The notes beneath the pieces were generated by a model. The model was not told the origin of the DNA, ran no database searches, and saw nothing but the letters and a program-made list of their open reading frames with translations. Below are positions 1 through 7,852 of a stretch of 13,041 nt of DNA, piece after piece; the stretch's first letter is position 1; each line of letters opens with the position of its first letter. The DNA lies in the NCBI GenBank assembly GCA_038209155.1, contig JBBQYA010000078.1:1-13041 (forward strand), written 5' to 3'. The DNA is from JBBQYA01 sp038209155 (GTDB taxonomy: Bacteria > Bacteroidota > Bacteroidia > Sphingobacteriales > Sphingobacteriaceae). A program made the position numbers and the translations under genes.

Positions 1-1
1 T

Positions 2-2965
2 TCGTTCACCCAAATTAGTAGTCAAATTCAAAACAGATTGGCTTCTATCAATGCAACTACTGGTGCTTTAATCTCTTGGAATCCAGCACCAGATGGAACA
101 ATTTTTTCTATAGCCAAAGACGGTACTAATGTATATGTGGGCGGTAATTTTTTTAATATCGGAGGTCAAACAAGAAGTTACATTGCAGCTCTAAATAGTT
201 TAACAGGAATTGCAACTTCATGGAATCCAAATGCAAATTCAACAGTAAATGCAATTGCAGTTAATGGGTCAGAAATTATTGTTGGTGGATCATTCTCAAC
301 TATTGGAGGACAAAGTAGAAATTATCTTGCTGCTTTAAATAGTACGAGCGGAAATGCTACTACTTGGAATCCCAGTCCTAATAGTACAGTTGAATCTATT
401 GAATTGAATGGAGCAAATGCTTACATTGGAGGAAGTTTCTTTACTAATATCGGTGGACAGCCAAGAAATAATATTGCTGAAATTAGTTTATCAACTGGTA
501 ATGCAACTGCTTGGAATCCGAATGCTAATGCCTCTGTTAGAACAATGAAATTAATTGGAACTACTCTTTATGTTGGTGGCAGTTTTACAATCATTGGAGG
601 TCAGAGCAGAAATAATCTTGCAGCTTTAAATATTTCAAACGGAAACGCTACCACGTGGAATCCTAAAACTAATGGAACTGTAAATTCCTTAGGAATTAAT
701 GGATCTTCCATTTGTGCAGTGGGTACATTTCAATACCTGAAATCAGAAAATAGAAATTATTTATTATCAATTTCAAAATCTGATGGCTTGATTACTACTT
801 GGAATCCCAGTCCTAATAGTACAGTTGAATCAATTGAATTAAACGGAACAAACGCCTACATTGGCGGAAATTTCTTTACTAATATTGGTGGACAGCCAAG
901 AAATAATATTGCTGAAATCAGTTTATCAACAGGTAATGCAACTGCTTGGAATCCAAATGCTAATGCCTCTGTTAGAACAATGAAATTAATTGGAACTACT
1001 CTTTATGTTGGTGGCAGTTTTACAATCATTGGAGGTCAGAGCAGAAATAATCTTGCAGCATTAAATATTTCAAACGGAAACGCTACCACGTGGAATCCTA
1101 AAACTAACGGACTTGTAAACTCCTTAGGAATTAATGGATCTTCAATTTGTGCAGTGGGTACATTTCAATACCTAAAATCAGAAAATAGAAATTATTTGAT
1201 GGCAATTTCAAAATCTGATAGTTTGATTACTACTTGGAATCCTAGTCCTAATAGTACAGTTGAATCAATTGAGTTGAATGGAACAAACGCCTACATTGGT
1301 GGAAATTTCTTTACTAATATCGGTGGACAGCCAAGAAATAATATTGCTGAAATCAGTTTATCAACAGGTAATGCAACTGCTTGGAATCCAAATGCAAATG
1401 CCTCTGTTAGAACAATGAAATTAATCGGAACTACTCTTTATGTTGGAGGCAGTTTTTCAAGCATCGGAGGTCAGAGCAGAAATAATCTTGCAGCTTTAAA
1501 TATTGCAAACGGAAACGCTACTACTTGGAATCCTAAAACTAATGGAACTGTAAATTCATTGGGAATTAATGGAACTTCCATTTGTGCTGTGGGTTTATTT
1601 CAATACCTAAAATCAGAAAATAGAAATTATTTGATGGCAATTTCAAAATCTGATAGTTTAATTACTACTTGGAATCCTAGTCCTAATAGTACAGTTGAAT
1701 CAATTGAGTTGAATGGAACAAACGCCTACATTGGTGGAAATTTCTTTACTAATATTGGCGGACAGCCAAGAAACAGTATTGCTGAAATCAATTTATCAAC
1801 AGGTAATGCAACTGCTTGGAATCCAAATGCTAGTGCTTCTGTTAAAACAATGAAATTAATTGGAAATACTCTTTATGTTGGTGGCAGTTTTACGAATATA
1901 GGCGGACAAAACAGAAATAATCTTGCAGCTTTAAATATTTCAAATGGAAATGCTACAAACTGGAATCCTAAACCTAATGGAAGTGTAAATAAAATACAGC
2001 AAGCAAATTCAAATATTATTGCAATAGGCTCATTCTCGTTTATGAATAGCGAGCAAAGAAGTAACTTATTATCAATCTCAAAAACAAGTGGATTAGTTAC
2101 GGTTTGGAATCCAAATCCTAATAGCACTGTTGAAACCATAAAATTGAATGGAACGAATGCTTATGTAGGAGGCTCATTTACGAATATTGGCGGACAGCCT
2201 AGAAATTATGTTGCTGAAATTAATCTTTCAACAAGTAATGCATCTACATGGAATCCAGATGCAAACTCAACCGTTAGATCTTTAGAGAGATTTGGTAATA
2301 ATATTTTCGTAGGTGGAGATTTTACTACTATCGGTGGACAAACCAGAAATAGGCTTGCTTCTTTACTTAATACCAATGGTACAGCAACATCATGGAATCC
2401 TAATTCAAATTCTTCTATAGTAAAATTAGCAGTTTCTGACAGTGTTTTATATGTAGCTGGCAATTTCACTAATTTAGGTGGACAAACTAGAAATAAATTA
2501 GCCTCATTTTCATTACCTAATTCATCACTTACTATTTGGAATCCTGATGTTACAGGGACTGTAAATGATTTGCAAATTACAGGTTCATCAATCTATATTG
2601 GTGGAAGTTTTAACCAAGTCTCAGGTCAAAACAGGAGTAGTTTAGCATCATTTGTAAAGGCAACAGGAAATCTTAAAACTTGGAATCCAGGAATAACTGG
2701 CTCAGTTTCTTCTCTAAATGTTAAAGGTAAATTCGTTTTTGCAGGTGGATTTTTCACCGCAGCAGGCGGTCAAACTTGTAATGGATTTGCCATTTTAAAC
2801 GCTAGCTCAGGTTTACCGAATTTATATTTTCCAAATGTTGTAGGTCAAATCAGATCTTTATCCGCTTTTGATAGTCTGATTTATTTGGGAGGAAGTTTTT
2901 CTTCAATCAACGGAATCGCTTATGGTGGATTGGCTTCTATCGCCTATCCAAGTGGTTTTTTCAAA
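2..2965 (+). repeat. About 21 blade-type repeats of 144 bp (48 residues)
   Basis: The Trp codon of the WNP motif recurs at 77, 221, 365, 512, 656, 800, then on to 2249, 2393, 2537 and 2681, with a Tyr replacing it at 2825. Spacing is 144 bases, except 147 where the blade has an extra Phe (FFTNIGG instead of FTNIGG). Conserved marks in each unit are a GG[SN]F strand, IGGQ followed by xRN, LA or IA, and T/A-WNP. The last unit (about 2826-2965) keeps GGSFSSING but loses the WNP. The pattern resembles beta-propeller blades of secreted Bacteroidota proteins; I cannot assign it to a Pfam family by eye. Confidence 0.9.
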
Positions 2966-5107
2966 CCAGCTGTTGAAAATATAACACCTAATATTGGTGG
3001 TTTAGGCGGGGATATTTCTTTTTCTATTAATGGTAACGGATTTTCAGATGGAACGTTTGTAAAATTTACTAAATTAGGGCAACCAGACATCATTATTCCT
3101 GATTCTTTGATATATATTGAAGATGGAATTAGGATTTCTGGAGTGCTTGACTTGCACAATCCTGTTGCAACCGGTGATTGGAATGTTACGGTAGTAATTC
3201 CCGGTGAAACAGCAATCACTTTATCAAATGCATTTGAAGTTCAACAAGGATTACCAATTTCAATTACAACAAATGTGATTGGATTTGATAGAATTAGAAT
3301 TGGCACATGGCAATCCTATCAAATTATTACACAGAATAATTCAAATTTGAATGTAAGAGGAACGCCTTTGTATATTGCCGTAGATAGATCGGTTCAAATT
3401 GATTTTGTTAATAATTTTTTTGTTTCAAACTCTAATGGGAATGTAGTACAAATTGACAGCTTGATAGGATTTATTCCCGTTGATACATTGTTTGGTGAAA
3501 TAAAACCATATAAAGTTTATGCATTACTGATTGGTAACATAGGACCATTTCAAAATAATATATTAAGTTTAAAAGTAAAAACACTTAATGCTGGATTTAG
3601 CCTAATTGCATGGAACGATCTTCCAATCTACGGATCTCCTTTAAAACCTGGCTGGGGTGCCTGTATTGATGATATTGCAAACTTTGCAATCTCATTTACT
3701 CCAGCTGGTTGTCCTTATGGTTTTTTTAGGGCTGCTATCGACCCAGTTATAAGTACTGTGGTAAACAACGAAGTTGGACCTTCTTTAATTTCCGATTATG
3801 CTTTAGGTATGACTAATGCAACACTTAACTGCGGCCTAGGTGGATTTAATAATGCAAGAAAGATTTTCCAGCAAATGTTTAAAGCAACCGATGCACTAAA
3901 CACTGGTAACAGTTTATTTAATTCTTGTGATCCAATAATTCCTCCATTATTTCCTTTAAATGAATTGCAAGTGTTGCTAGTGAACTCATTTGATCCAAAT
4001 GATAAATTAGGACCTGCCGGTAGTGGAAATGCAAATTATTTAAATGTAAATACTACTTTACCATATATTATTAGATGTGAAAATGTAGACACCGCAACAG
4101 CTGCAGCGCAAACTGTTTTAATAGTAGATACGATTGATAAGTCTGTTTTTGATTTGTCTACTTTCCAATTAGGTTTTTTCAGCATTGCGGATTCTATTTT
4201 TCCAGTTCCAAGTGGACTGAAAACCTATGAAACTGATATAGATTTAAGACCAAGGAATAACATAATAGCTCGAGTTAAAGCAAAACTAAATTTACTGACA
4301 GGAATTGCAACTTGGGAATTTACCTCACTAGACCCTTCAACTCTTGAAACAACACTAAATCCAGTTGCTGGTTTCTTGCCACCTAATGTTTCTAAACCCG
4401 AAGGAGAAGCAGCAGTCATGTATTCTATAAGACCACTACCGGGAGTAATAAATGGTGCACAATTAAAAAATAAGGCATATATCTATTTTGATTTGAATCC
4501 ACCAATTATTACTAATGAATGGCTAAATACAAATGACATTATCAAACCTCAAAGCCAAATGAAAGCTTTAGCTCCTGTTCAATTTAATGATTCAACATTT
4601 CAACTTCGTTGGACAGGTAATGATGTAGGTTCAGGTGTAAGAATTTATTCCATTTTTTATTCAACTAATGGAGGTCCATTTAATGTTTTTGCATCTTACC
4701 TTAAAGACACCACTATCACATTCACAGGTAATAACGATTCCACTTATTCATTCTTTAGTATCGCAACAGATAGTGTTGGAAATATTGAAAATATGAAAAC
4801 TCTAGCAGAAGCCTCTACATCAATTACTATTGGCATAAGAGATTATTTAAAACCTAGCGACTTAAAAGTTTCTATTTATCCCAATCCTAATGAAGGTAAT
4901 TTCGACCTTTCAATTATCACTGTATCATCTGGAATTTACAATGTGATTATCAATGATTTAGTTGGAAGAACAATATTTAGCGAAAAGCAAAACCTTACAA
5001 CTGGAAAAAATTTGATTCCATTGACTTTAGAGCAATCAGGAGTGTACTTTATTTCAATCGGTAATCAAAAAGGGAAAATTGTTAGAAAAGTTATTGTAAA
5101 TAGATAA
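2..5107 (+). CDS. Giant secreted beta-propeller-like repeat protein with T9SS sorting domain (5' partial)
   Basis: The reading frame is open from base 2. Residues before the first possible start (TTG at 38) already fit the repeat pattern (FTQISSQIQNRLASIN), so the true start and signal peptide lie upstream; 1701 codons are visible. From the start to about 2965 there are some 21 repeats of 48 residues, each with a hydrophobic strand, a YVGGSF-type strand, IGGQxRN, a small strand and WNP. This looks like propeller blades, though the fold is inferred. Then come an Ig-like IPT/TIG-type domain (about 2972-3243), a middle region I do not recognise (about 3244-3985), an SFDPNDK domain ending in YIYFDLNPPIITN (3986-4537, like the DUF7619 type), a fibronectin-like region with SGVRIY and ATDSVGN motifs (about 4538-4846) and a T9SS tail. 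The protein is probably exported and anchored to or released from the cell surface. A role in adhesion or ligand binding is a guess. Asn, Thr, Ser and Gly dominate the repeats. Confidence 0.9.
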   Translation, partial: SFTQISSQIQNRLASINATTGALISWNPAPDGTIFSIAKDGTNVYVGGNFFNIGGQTRSYIAALNSLTGIATSWNPNANSTVNAIAVNGSEIIVGGSFSTIGGQSRNYLAALNSTSGNATTWNPSPNSTVESIELNGANAYIGGSFFTNIGGQPRNNIAEISLSTGNATAWNPNANASVRTMKLIGTTLYVGGSFTIIGGQSRNNLAALNISNGNATTWNPKTNGTVNSLGINGSSICAVGTFQYLKSENRNYLLSISKSDGLITTWNPSPNSTVESIELNGTNAYIGGNFFTNIGGQPRNNIAEISLSTGNATAWNPNANASVRTMKLIGTTLYVGGSFTIIGGQSRNNLAALNISNGNATTWNPKTNGLVNSLGINGSSICAVGTFQYLKSENRNYLMAISKSDSLITTWNPSPNSTVESIELNGTNAYIGGNFFTNIGGQPRNNIAEISLSTGNATAWNPNANASVRTMKLIGTTLYVGGSFSSIGGQSRNNLAALNIANGNATTWNPKTNGTVNSLGINGTSICAVGLFQYLKSENRNYLMAISKSDSLITTWNPSPNSTVESIELNGTNAYIGGNFFTNIGGQPRNSIAEINLSTGNATAWNPNASASVKTMKLIGNTLYVGGSFTNIGGQNRNNLAALNISNGNATNWNPKPNGSVNKIQQANSNIIAIGSFSFMNSEQRSNLLSISKTSGLVTVWNPNPNSTVETIKLNGTNAYVGGSFTNIGGQPRNYVAEINLSTSNASTWNPDANSTVRSLERFGNNIFVGGDFTTIGGQTRNRLASLLNTNGTATSWNPNSNSSIVKLAVSDSVLYVAGNFTNLGGQTRNKLASFSLPNSSLTIWNPDVTGTVNDLQITGSSIYIGGSFNQVSGQNRSSLASFVKATGNLKTWNPGITGSVSSLNVKGKFVFAGGFFTAAGGQTCNGFAILNASSGLPNLYFPNVVGQIRSLSAFDSLIYLGGSFSSINGIAYGGLASIAYPSGFFKPAVENITPNIGGLGGDISFSINGNGFSDGTFVKFTKLGQPDIIIPDSLIYIEDGIRISGVLDLHNPVATGDWNVTVVIPGETAITLSNAFEVQQGLPISITTNVIGFDRIRIGTWQSYQIITQNNSNLNVRGTPLYIAVDRSVQIDFVNNFFVSNSNGNVVQIDSLIGFIPVDTLFGEIKPYKVYALLIGNIGPFQNNILSLKVKTLNAGFSLIAWNDLPIYGSPLKPGWGACIDDIANFAISFTPAGCPYGFFRAAIDPVISTVVNNEVGPSLISDYALGMTNATLNCGLGGFNNARKIFQQMFKATDALNTGNSLFNSCDPIIPPLFPLNELQVLLVNSFDPNDKLGPAGSGNANYLNVNTTLPYIIRCENVDTATAAAQTVLIVDTIDKSVFDLSTFQLGFFSIADSIFPVPSGLKTYETDIDLRPRNNIIARVKAKLNLLTGIATWEFTSLDPSTLETTLNPVAGFLPPNVSKPEGEAAVMYSIRPLPGVINGAQLKNKAYIYFDLNPPIITNEWLNTNDIIKPQSQMKALAPVQFNDSTFQLRWTGNDVGSGVRIYSIFYSTNGGPFNVFASYLKDTTITFTGNNDSTYSFFSIATDSVGNIENMKTLAEASTSITIGIRDYLKPSDLKVSIYPNPNEGNFDLSIITVSSGIYNVIINDLVGRTIFSEKQNLTTGKNLIPLTLEQSGVYFISIGNQKGKIVRKVIVNR
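365..2104 (+). repeat. Higher-order tandem repeat, four copies of exactly 435 bp
   Basis: Four consecutive copies of a three-blade block (145 residues) start at the TGG of TTWNPSPNSTVES at 365, 800, 1235 and 1670, with the next in-phase TGG at 2105. Copies are very similar at the DNA level: bases 521-624 match 956-1059 exactly (104 bases), and 626-672 match 1061-1107. Copy 4 diverges in its last third. The three blades after 2105 are a more diverged relative of the same block, one codon shorter (432 bases to 2537). The third blade of each copy lacks GGQ and reads YLKSENRN instead, so the block was duplicated as a unit of three. Confidence 0.95.
4859..5104 (+). other. T9SS type A C-terminal sorting domain
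   Basis: The last 82 codons carry the usual marks of the Por-secretion tail: VSIYPNPNEGNF near the start, a central IINDLVGRTIF strand pair, a GKNLIPL strand, SGVYFISI, and a basic end with KIVRKVIVNR. In known systems this domain directs a Sec-exported protein through the outer-membrane type IX channel and is cleaved on attachment to the surface lipopolysaccharide or on release. The last Arg codon is followed directly by TAA. Confidence 0.95.
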
Positions 5108-5119
5108 AATATTTTTATA

Positions 5120-5165
5120 AAAACGAGATGATGACTCAAACTAAGTTATCATCTCGTTTTTTTTT
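5120..5165. terminator. Bidirectional rho-independent-type terminator between convergent genes
   Basis: Arms 5120-5135 and 5145-5160 form a 16-bp stem with a single G-T wobble (5133/5147) around a nine-base loop. On the + strand the stem runs straight into a T tract (5157-5165). On the - strand the four A bases at the stem base and the A/T-rich bases at 5111-5119 give a weaker U-rich tail. It begins 12 bases after the stop codon of the giant gene and ends two bases before the stop of ung, so it can serve both. Its stem is mostly ACGAGATGAT-type sequence with five or six G-C pairs. Confidence 0.85.
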
Positions 5166-5166
5166 A

Positions 5167-5829
5167 TTACCACTGCACAACTGCATTTCCATTTTTTATT
5201 AAATATTCATTCGCTTGAGAAAAATGTTTGCAACCAAAAAAACCTTTATGCGCAGAGAAAGGTGAAGGATGTGGTGCAGTTAAAATTAAATGTTTATGAG
5301 TATCAATTAAATTCATTTTAGCTATCGCGTATTTACCCCATAGCATGAAAACGAGGTTTTTTCTTTCAGCACTTAAGGTAGATATTACCTGGTCTGTAAA
5401 AATTTCCCAGCCTTGTTTTTGATGAGAACTTGGTTCATTTGCACGAACAGTTAATACAGAATTTAATAAAAAAACTCCTTGATCTGCCCAAGAAGTTAAA
5501 TTTCCATTTTGAGGAATGATTTTTCCGATATCGGAATTTAATTCTTTATAAATATTCTGCAATGAAGGTGGAACAGCGATTCCATCCAAAACAGAAAAAC
5601 TTAAACCATGTGCTTGTCCAGCTCCGTGATAAGGATCTTGACCCAAAATCACGATCTTCACATCTTGGAATTCGCTTTTATGAAAAGCAGTAAAGATTTG
5701 AGAATTTGGAGGAAAAACTGTAAACCCTTTTTGCTTTTCTGATAAAAGAAAACTTTTTAGATTTTTCATATAAGGTTTCTCAAATTCCCCTCCTACTATA
5801 TCCAACCATGATTTTGGTAAATCAATCAT
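5167..5829 (-). CDS. ung: Uracil-DNA glycosylase, family 1
   Basis: The enzyme removes uracil from DNA (from dUTP misincorporation or cytosine deamination) as the first step of base excision repair in the cytoplasm. The 220 residues are close to the usual family length. The catalytic water-activating motif GQDPYH is at 63-68 (Asp65), GLSFSV at 75-80 supplies the stacking Phe, LLNSVLTV at 121-128 carries the uracil-reading Asn, and HPSPFSAHKGFFG at 187-199 contains the catalytic His187 and the DNA-intercalation loop. The start ATG at 5827-5829 gives the normal N-terminus (SWLDIV, then EF and PY). AAAAGG directly abuts the ATG with no spacer, so it is unlikely to act as a Shine-Dalgarno site. 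It is 123 bases downstream of lysS on the same strand and probably transcribed separately or by weak read-through. Confidence 0.97.
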   Translation of the reverse strand: MIDLPKSWLDIVGGEFEKPYMKNLKSFLLSEKQKGFTVFPPNSQIFTAFHKSEFQDVKIVILGQDPYHGAGQAHGLSFSVLDGIAVPPSLQNIYKELNSDIGKIIPQNGNLTSWADQGVFLLNSVLTVRANEPSSHQKQGWEIFTDQVISTLSAERKNLVFMLWGKYAIAKMNLIDTHKHLILTAPHPSPFSAHKGFFGCKHFSQANEYLIKNGNAVVQW

Positions 5830-5915
5830 CCTTTTAAAAAGCTAAATTTTTTGTTTGTTTAATCATTAATTTTAAGATGATATTATTGACATTTCCTAAA
5901 CCGAATTTCCAATTT

Positions 5916-5952
5916 TTCTAAAATCAATTCCTAAATCTAAATTCTAAAATCA
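5916..5952. repeat. Short AT-rich direct repeat between lysS and ung
   Basis: TTCTAAAATCA occurs at 5916-5926 and again at 5942-5952, 26 bases apart. Related words (TTCCTAAA at 5893-5900 and 5928-5935) fill the rest of the gap. TTCCTAA at 5928-5934 is also the inverse of TTAGGAA at 5953-5959, but the arms are too short and AT-rich to call a terminator. No function is assigned. Confidence 0.6.
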
Positions 5953-7665
5953 TTAGGAAAGCCAAATTTTAACTTCATCCAAAGAAGGATTTTTTAGATC
6001 TAATTTCATTTTCTTTTTCATTCCGCCTAAATCATTAAAAAACTTATTTGGATTTACAGCTTTTAAATCAATAAGATTTTTGAAACCCATATTTTGAATT
6101 ACAGCAACCCATTCGGCAGGAATTCCAGCTTCGGTAAAATCAGAAACGCTATCTGTAGATATTACTTTTTCTGGTCGCATTTGAGGAAAAAACAATACAT
6201 CTTGAATAGAGGAAACATTAGCCATAATCATAGCTAAACGATCAATTCCAATTCCCAAACCCGCTGTAGGTGGCATTCCATATTCTAAAGCACGCAAGAA
6301 ATCTTCGTCCAAAACCATGGCTTCTTCATCTCCACGTTTACCTAATTCTAATTGTTCTTCAAATCTCGCTCGCTGATCTATTGGGTCATTTAATTCTGAA
6401 AAGGCATTGCAAATTTCTTTTCCATTGCAGATTCCTTCAAATCTCTCCACCAAACCCGGTTTGCTTCTATGTTTTTTTGCTAGAGGAGACATTTCTACTG
6501 GATAATCGGTAATAAAAGTGGGTTGAATTAGTTTTGGTTCGCACATTGCACCAAAAATCTCATCGATTAATTTTGCTCTACCCATGCTACTATCTGTTTT
6601 TATTCCTAAACTTTTAGCCGCATCCTCCATTGTTAATTCGCTCATTTCACTCACATCTATTCCGGTAAAATGGAGTATGGACTCGTACATGGTGTAGCGT
6701 TTCCAAGGTCTTTGGAAATCTAAAATATTTTCTCCAACTTCAACTTTTGTGCTTCCATGCAATGCAATGGCAGTTTTCTCCACCATTTCTTCCACCAACT
6801 CCATCATCCAATTATAATCTTTGTAAGCTACATATAATTCTACTTGAGTGAATTCTGGATTATGAAAACGAGACATTCCTTCGTTTCTGAAATCTTTTGC
6901 AAATTCAAACACACCGTCAAAACCACCAACAATCAATCTTTTCAAATACAATTCATTGGCTATTCTGAGATAAAGTGTCATATCCAATGTATTATGATGA
7001 GTTTTGAACGGACGCGCTGCCGCACCACCATAAAGAGGTTGTAGAATGGGTGTTTCTACTTCCAAATACCCTTTGTCTGAAAGGAAATTTCGCATCACAT
7101 TTACCATTTTTGATCTCTTCACAAATGCTTCTTTCACGTCTGGATTCACTACTAAATCTACGTATCGCTGACGGTAACGCTGTTCTGGATCGGTAAAAGC
7201 ATCATACAAAACTCCATCTTTTTCTTTCACAACAGGTAGTGGTTTTAATGATTTACTTAAGACCGAAAATTCAGAAACGTGAATGGAAATTTCGCCCATT
7301 TTGGTTATGAATACATAGCCTTTTATTCCTACAAAATCACCAATATCTATTATTTTTTTGAAGACAGTATTGTATAAAGTTTTGTCTTCTGAAGGGCAAA
7401 TTTCGTCTCTCGCAACATAAATTTGAATGCGGCCTGCACTATCCTGCAATTCTGCAAAAGAGGCATTACCCATAATTCTTTTGCCCATAATTCTGCCAGC
7501 GATCCTTACTTCTTTAAACTCTTCTGGCTTGCTTTCGAAATTTTCTTTTATAAATGTACTAGATGTATTAATTTCGAATAATTGAGAAGGATAAGGTTCA
7601 ATTCCCAAATTTCTTAATTCTTGTAAACTCTCTCTACGTTGTATTTCTTGATCGGTGAATGACAT
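5953..7665 (-). CDS. lysS: Lysyl-tRNA synthetase, class II
   Basis: Charges tRNA-Lys with lysine using ATP, in the cytoplasm. The 570 residues comprise an N-terminal OB-fold anticodon-binding domain (about 53-135, with IAGRIMGKR and FAELQD), class II motif 1 (about 193-207, KGYLEVETP), the lysine-specific GGAAARPFKTHHN segment (213-225), motif 2 (FRNEG 259-263, then FHNPEFTQVE) and motif 3 (GLGIGIDR 469-476) ending at FFPQMRP. About 70 further residues follow (500-570), with TEAGIPAEWV and LGGMKKKMKL. The bacterial enzyme normally ends just after FPxxRP (E. coli about 505 residues), so this is an extension. I recall a similar tail in other Bacteroidota enzymes. The start ATG at 7663-7665 fits the family and has no Shine-Dalgarno site. 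The gene stands alone, with gaps of 123 and 187 bases. Confidence 0.98.
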   Translation of the reverse strand: MSFTDQEIQRRESLQELRNLGIEPYPSQLFEINTSSTFIKENFESKPEEFKEVRIAGRIMGKRIMGNASFAELQDSAGRIQIYVARDEICPSEDKTLYNTVFKKIIDIGDFVGIKGYVFITKMGEISIHVSEFSVLSKSLKPLPVVKEKDGVLYDAFTDPEQRYRQRYVDLVVNPDVKEAFVKRSKMVNVMRNFLSDKGYLEVETPILQPLYGGAAARPFKTHHNTLDMTLYLRIANELYLKRLIVGGFDGVFEFAKDFRNEGMSRFHNPEFTQVELYVAYKDYNWMMELVEEMVEKTAIALHGSTKVEVGENILDFQRPWKRYTMYESILHFTGIDVSEMSELTMEDAAKSLGIKTDSSMGRAKLIDEIFGAMCEPKLIQPTFITDYPVEMSPLAKKHRSKPGLVERFEGICNGKEICNAFSELNDPIDQRARFEEQLELGKRGDEEAMVLDEDFLRALEYGMPPTAGLGIGIDRLAMIMANVSSIQDVLFFPQMRPEKVISTDSVSDFTEAGIPAEWVAVIQNMGFKNLIDLKAVNPNKFFNDLGGMKKKMKLDLKNPSLDEVKIWLS

Positions 7666-7714
7666 ATTTTTGATTTAAAAGCCGAAAGTACGGTTTTTTG
7701 AAAGTTTTTTAATT

Positions 7715-7722
7715 CAAAAGTA
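7715..7722 (-). promoter_or_regulatory. Possible -7 promoter element for lysS (TACTTTTG)
   Basis: On the - strand TACTTTTG matches the Bacteroidota -7 consensus TAnnTTTG exactly and would place transcription start some 40 bases before the lysS ATG. A TTTG lies upstream but about 30 bases away, instead of the usual 19 or so, so the -33 half is not convincing. In DNA this AT-rich an isolated match may be chance. Confidence 0.35.
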
Positions 7723-7852
7723 TTAAGGAAATTATTTTAATTGTTATTAATGCAAAATCGTAAATGATTTTTAAAAGGTATGAAAAAGCCTATTCTAATT
7801 TATTAAAGAAAACAGCTAAAGATTAGTGGGTTTTCAAAAATAAGGTTTATAA

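Noticed and set aside
38..40. TTG at base 38 as the start of the giant gene
   Set aside because: The frame is open to the window edge and the twelve codons before it already fit the repeat pattern, so the gene begins upstream of the window.
365..2104. CRISPR array or DNA-level satellite
   Set aside because: The repeat unit is 435 bases, lies within one uninterrupted reading frame, and has no short repeat-spacer pattern.
160..2640. Repeated GGQ motifs as a link to release factors
   Set aside because: The GGQ here is a turn within a 48-residue surface repeat and recurs many times; nothing else resembles a peptide-release factor.
1873..3219. Open frames on the - strand within the repeat gene (1873-2139, 2206-2469, 2944-3219)
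   Set aside because: They mirror the conserved + strand repeats, have no recognisable domain and lie wholly inside a clear coding gene; they arise from codon bias.
4225..4419. Open frame of 64 codons on the - strand
   Set aside because: Antisense to the SFDPNDK domain of the giant gene, with no family features.
6270..7044. Open frames on the + strand at 6270-6512 and 6844-7044
   Set aside because: Fully antisense to lysS, whose motifs are unambiguous there.
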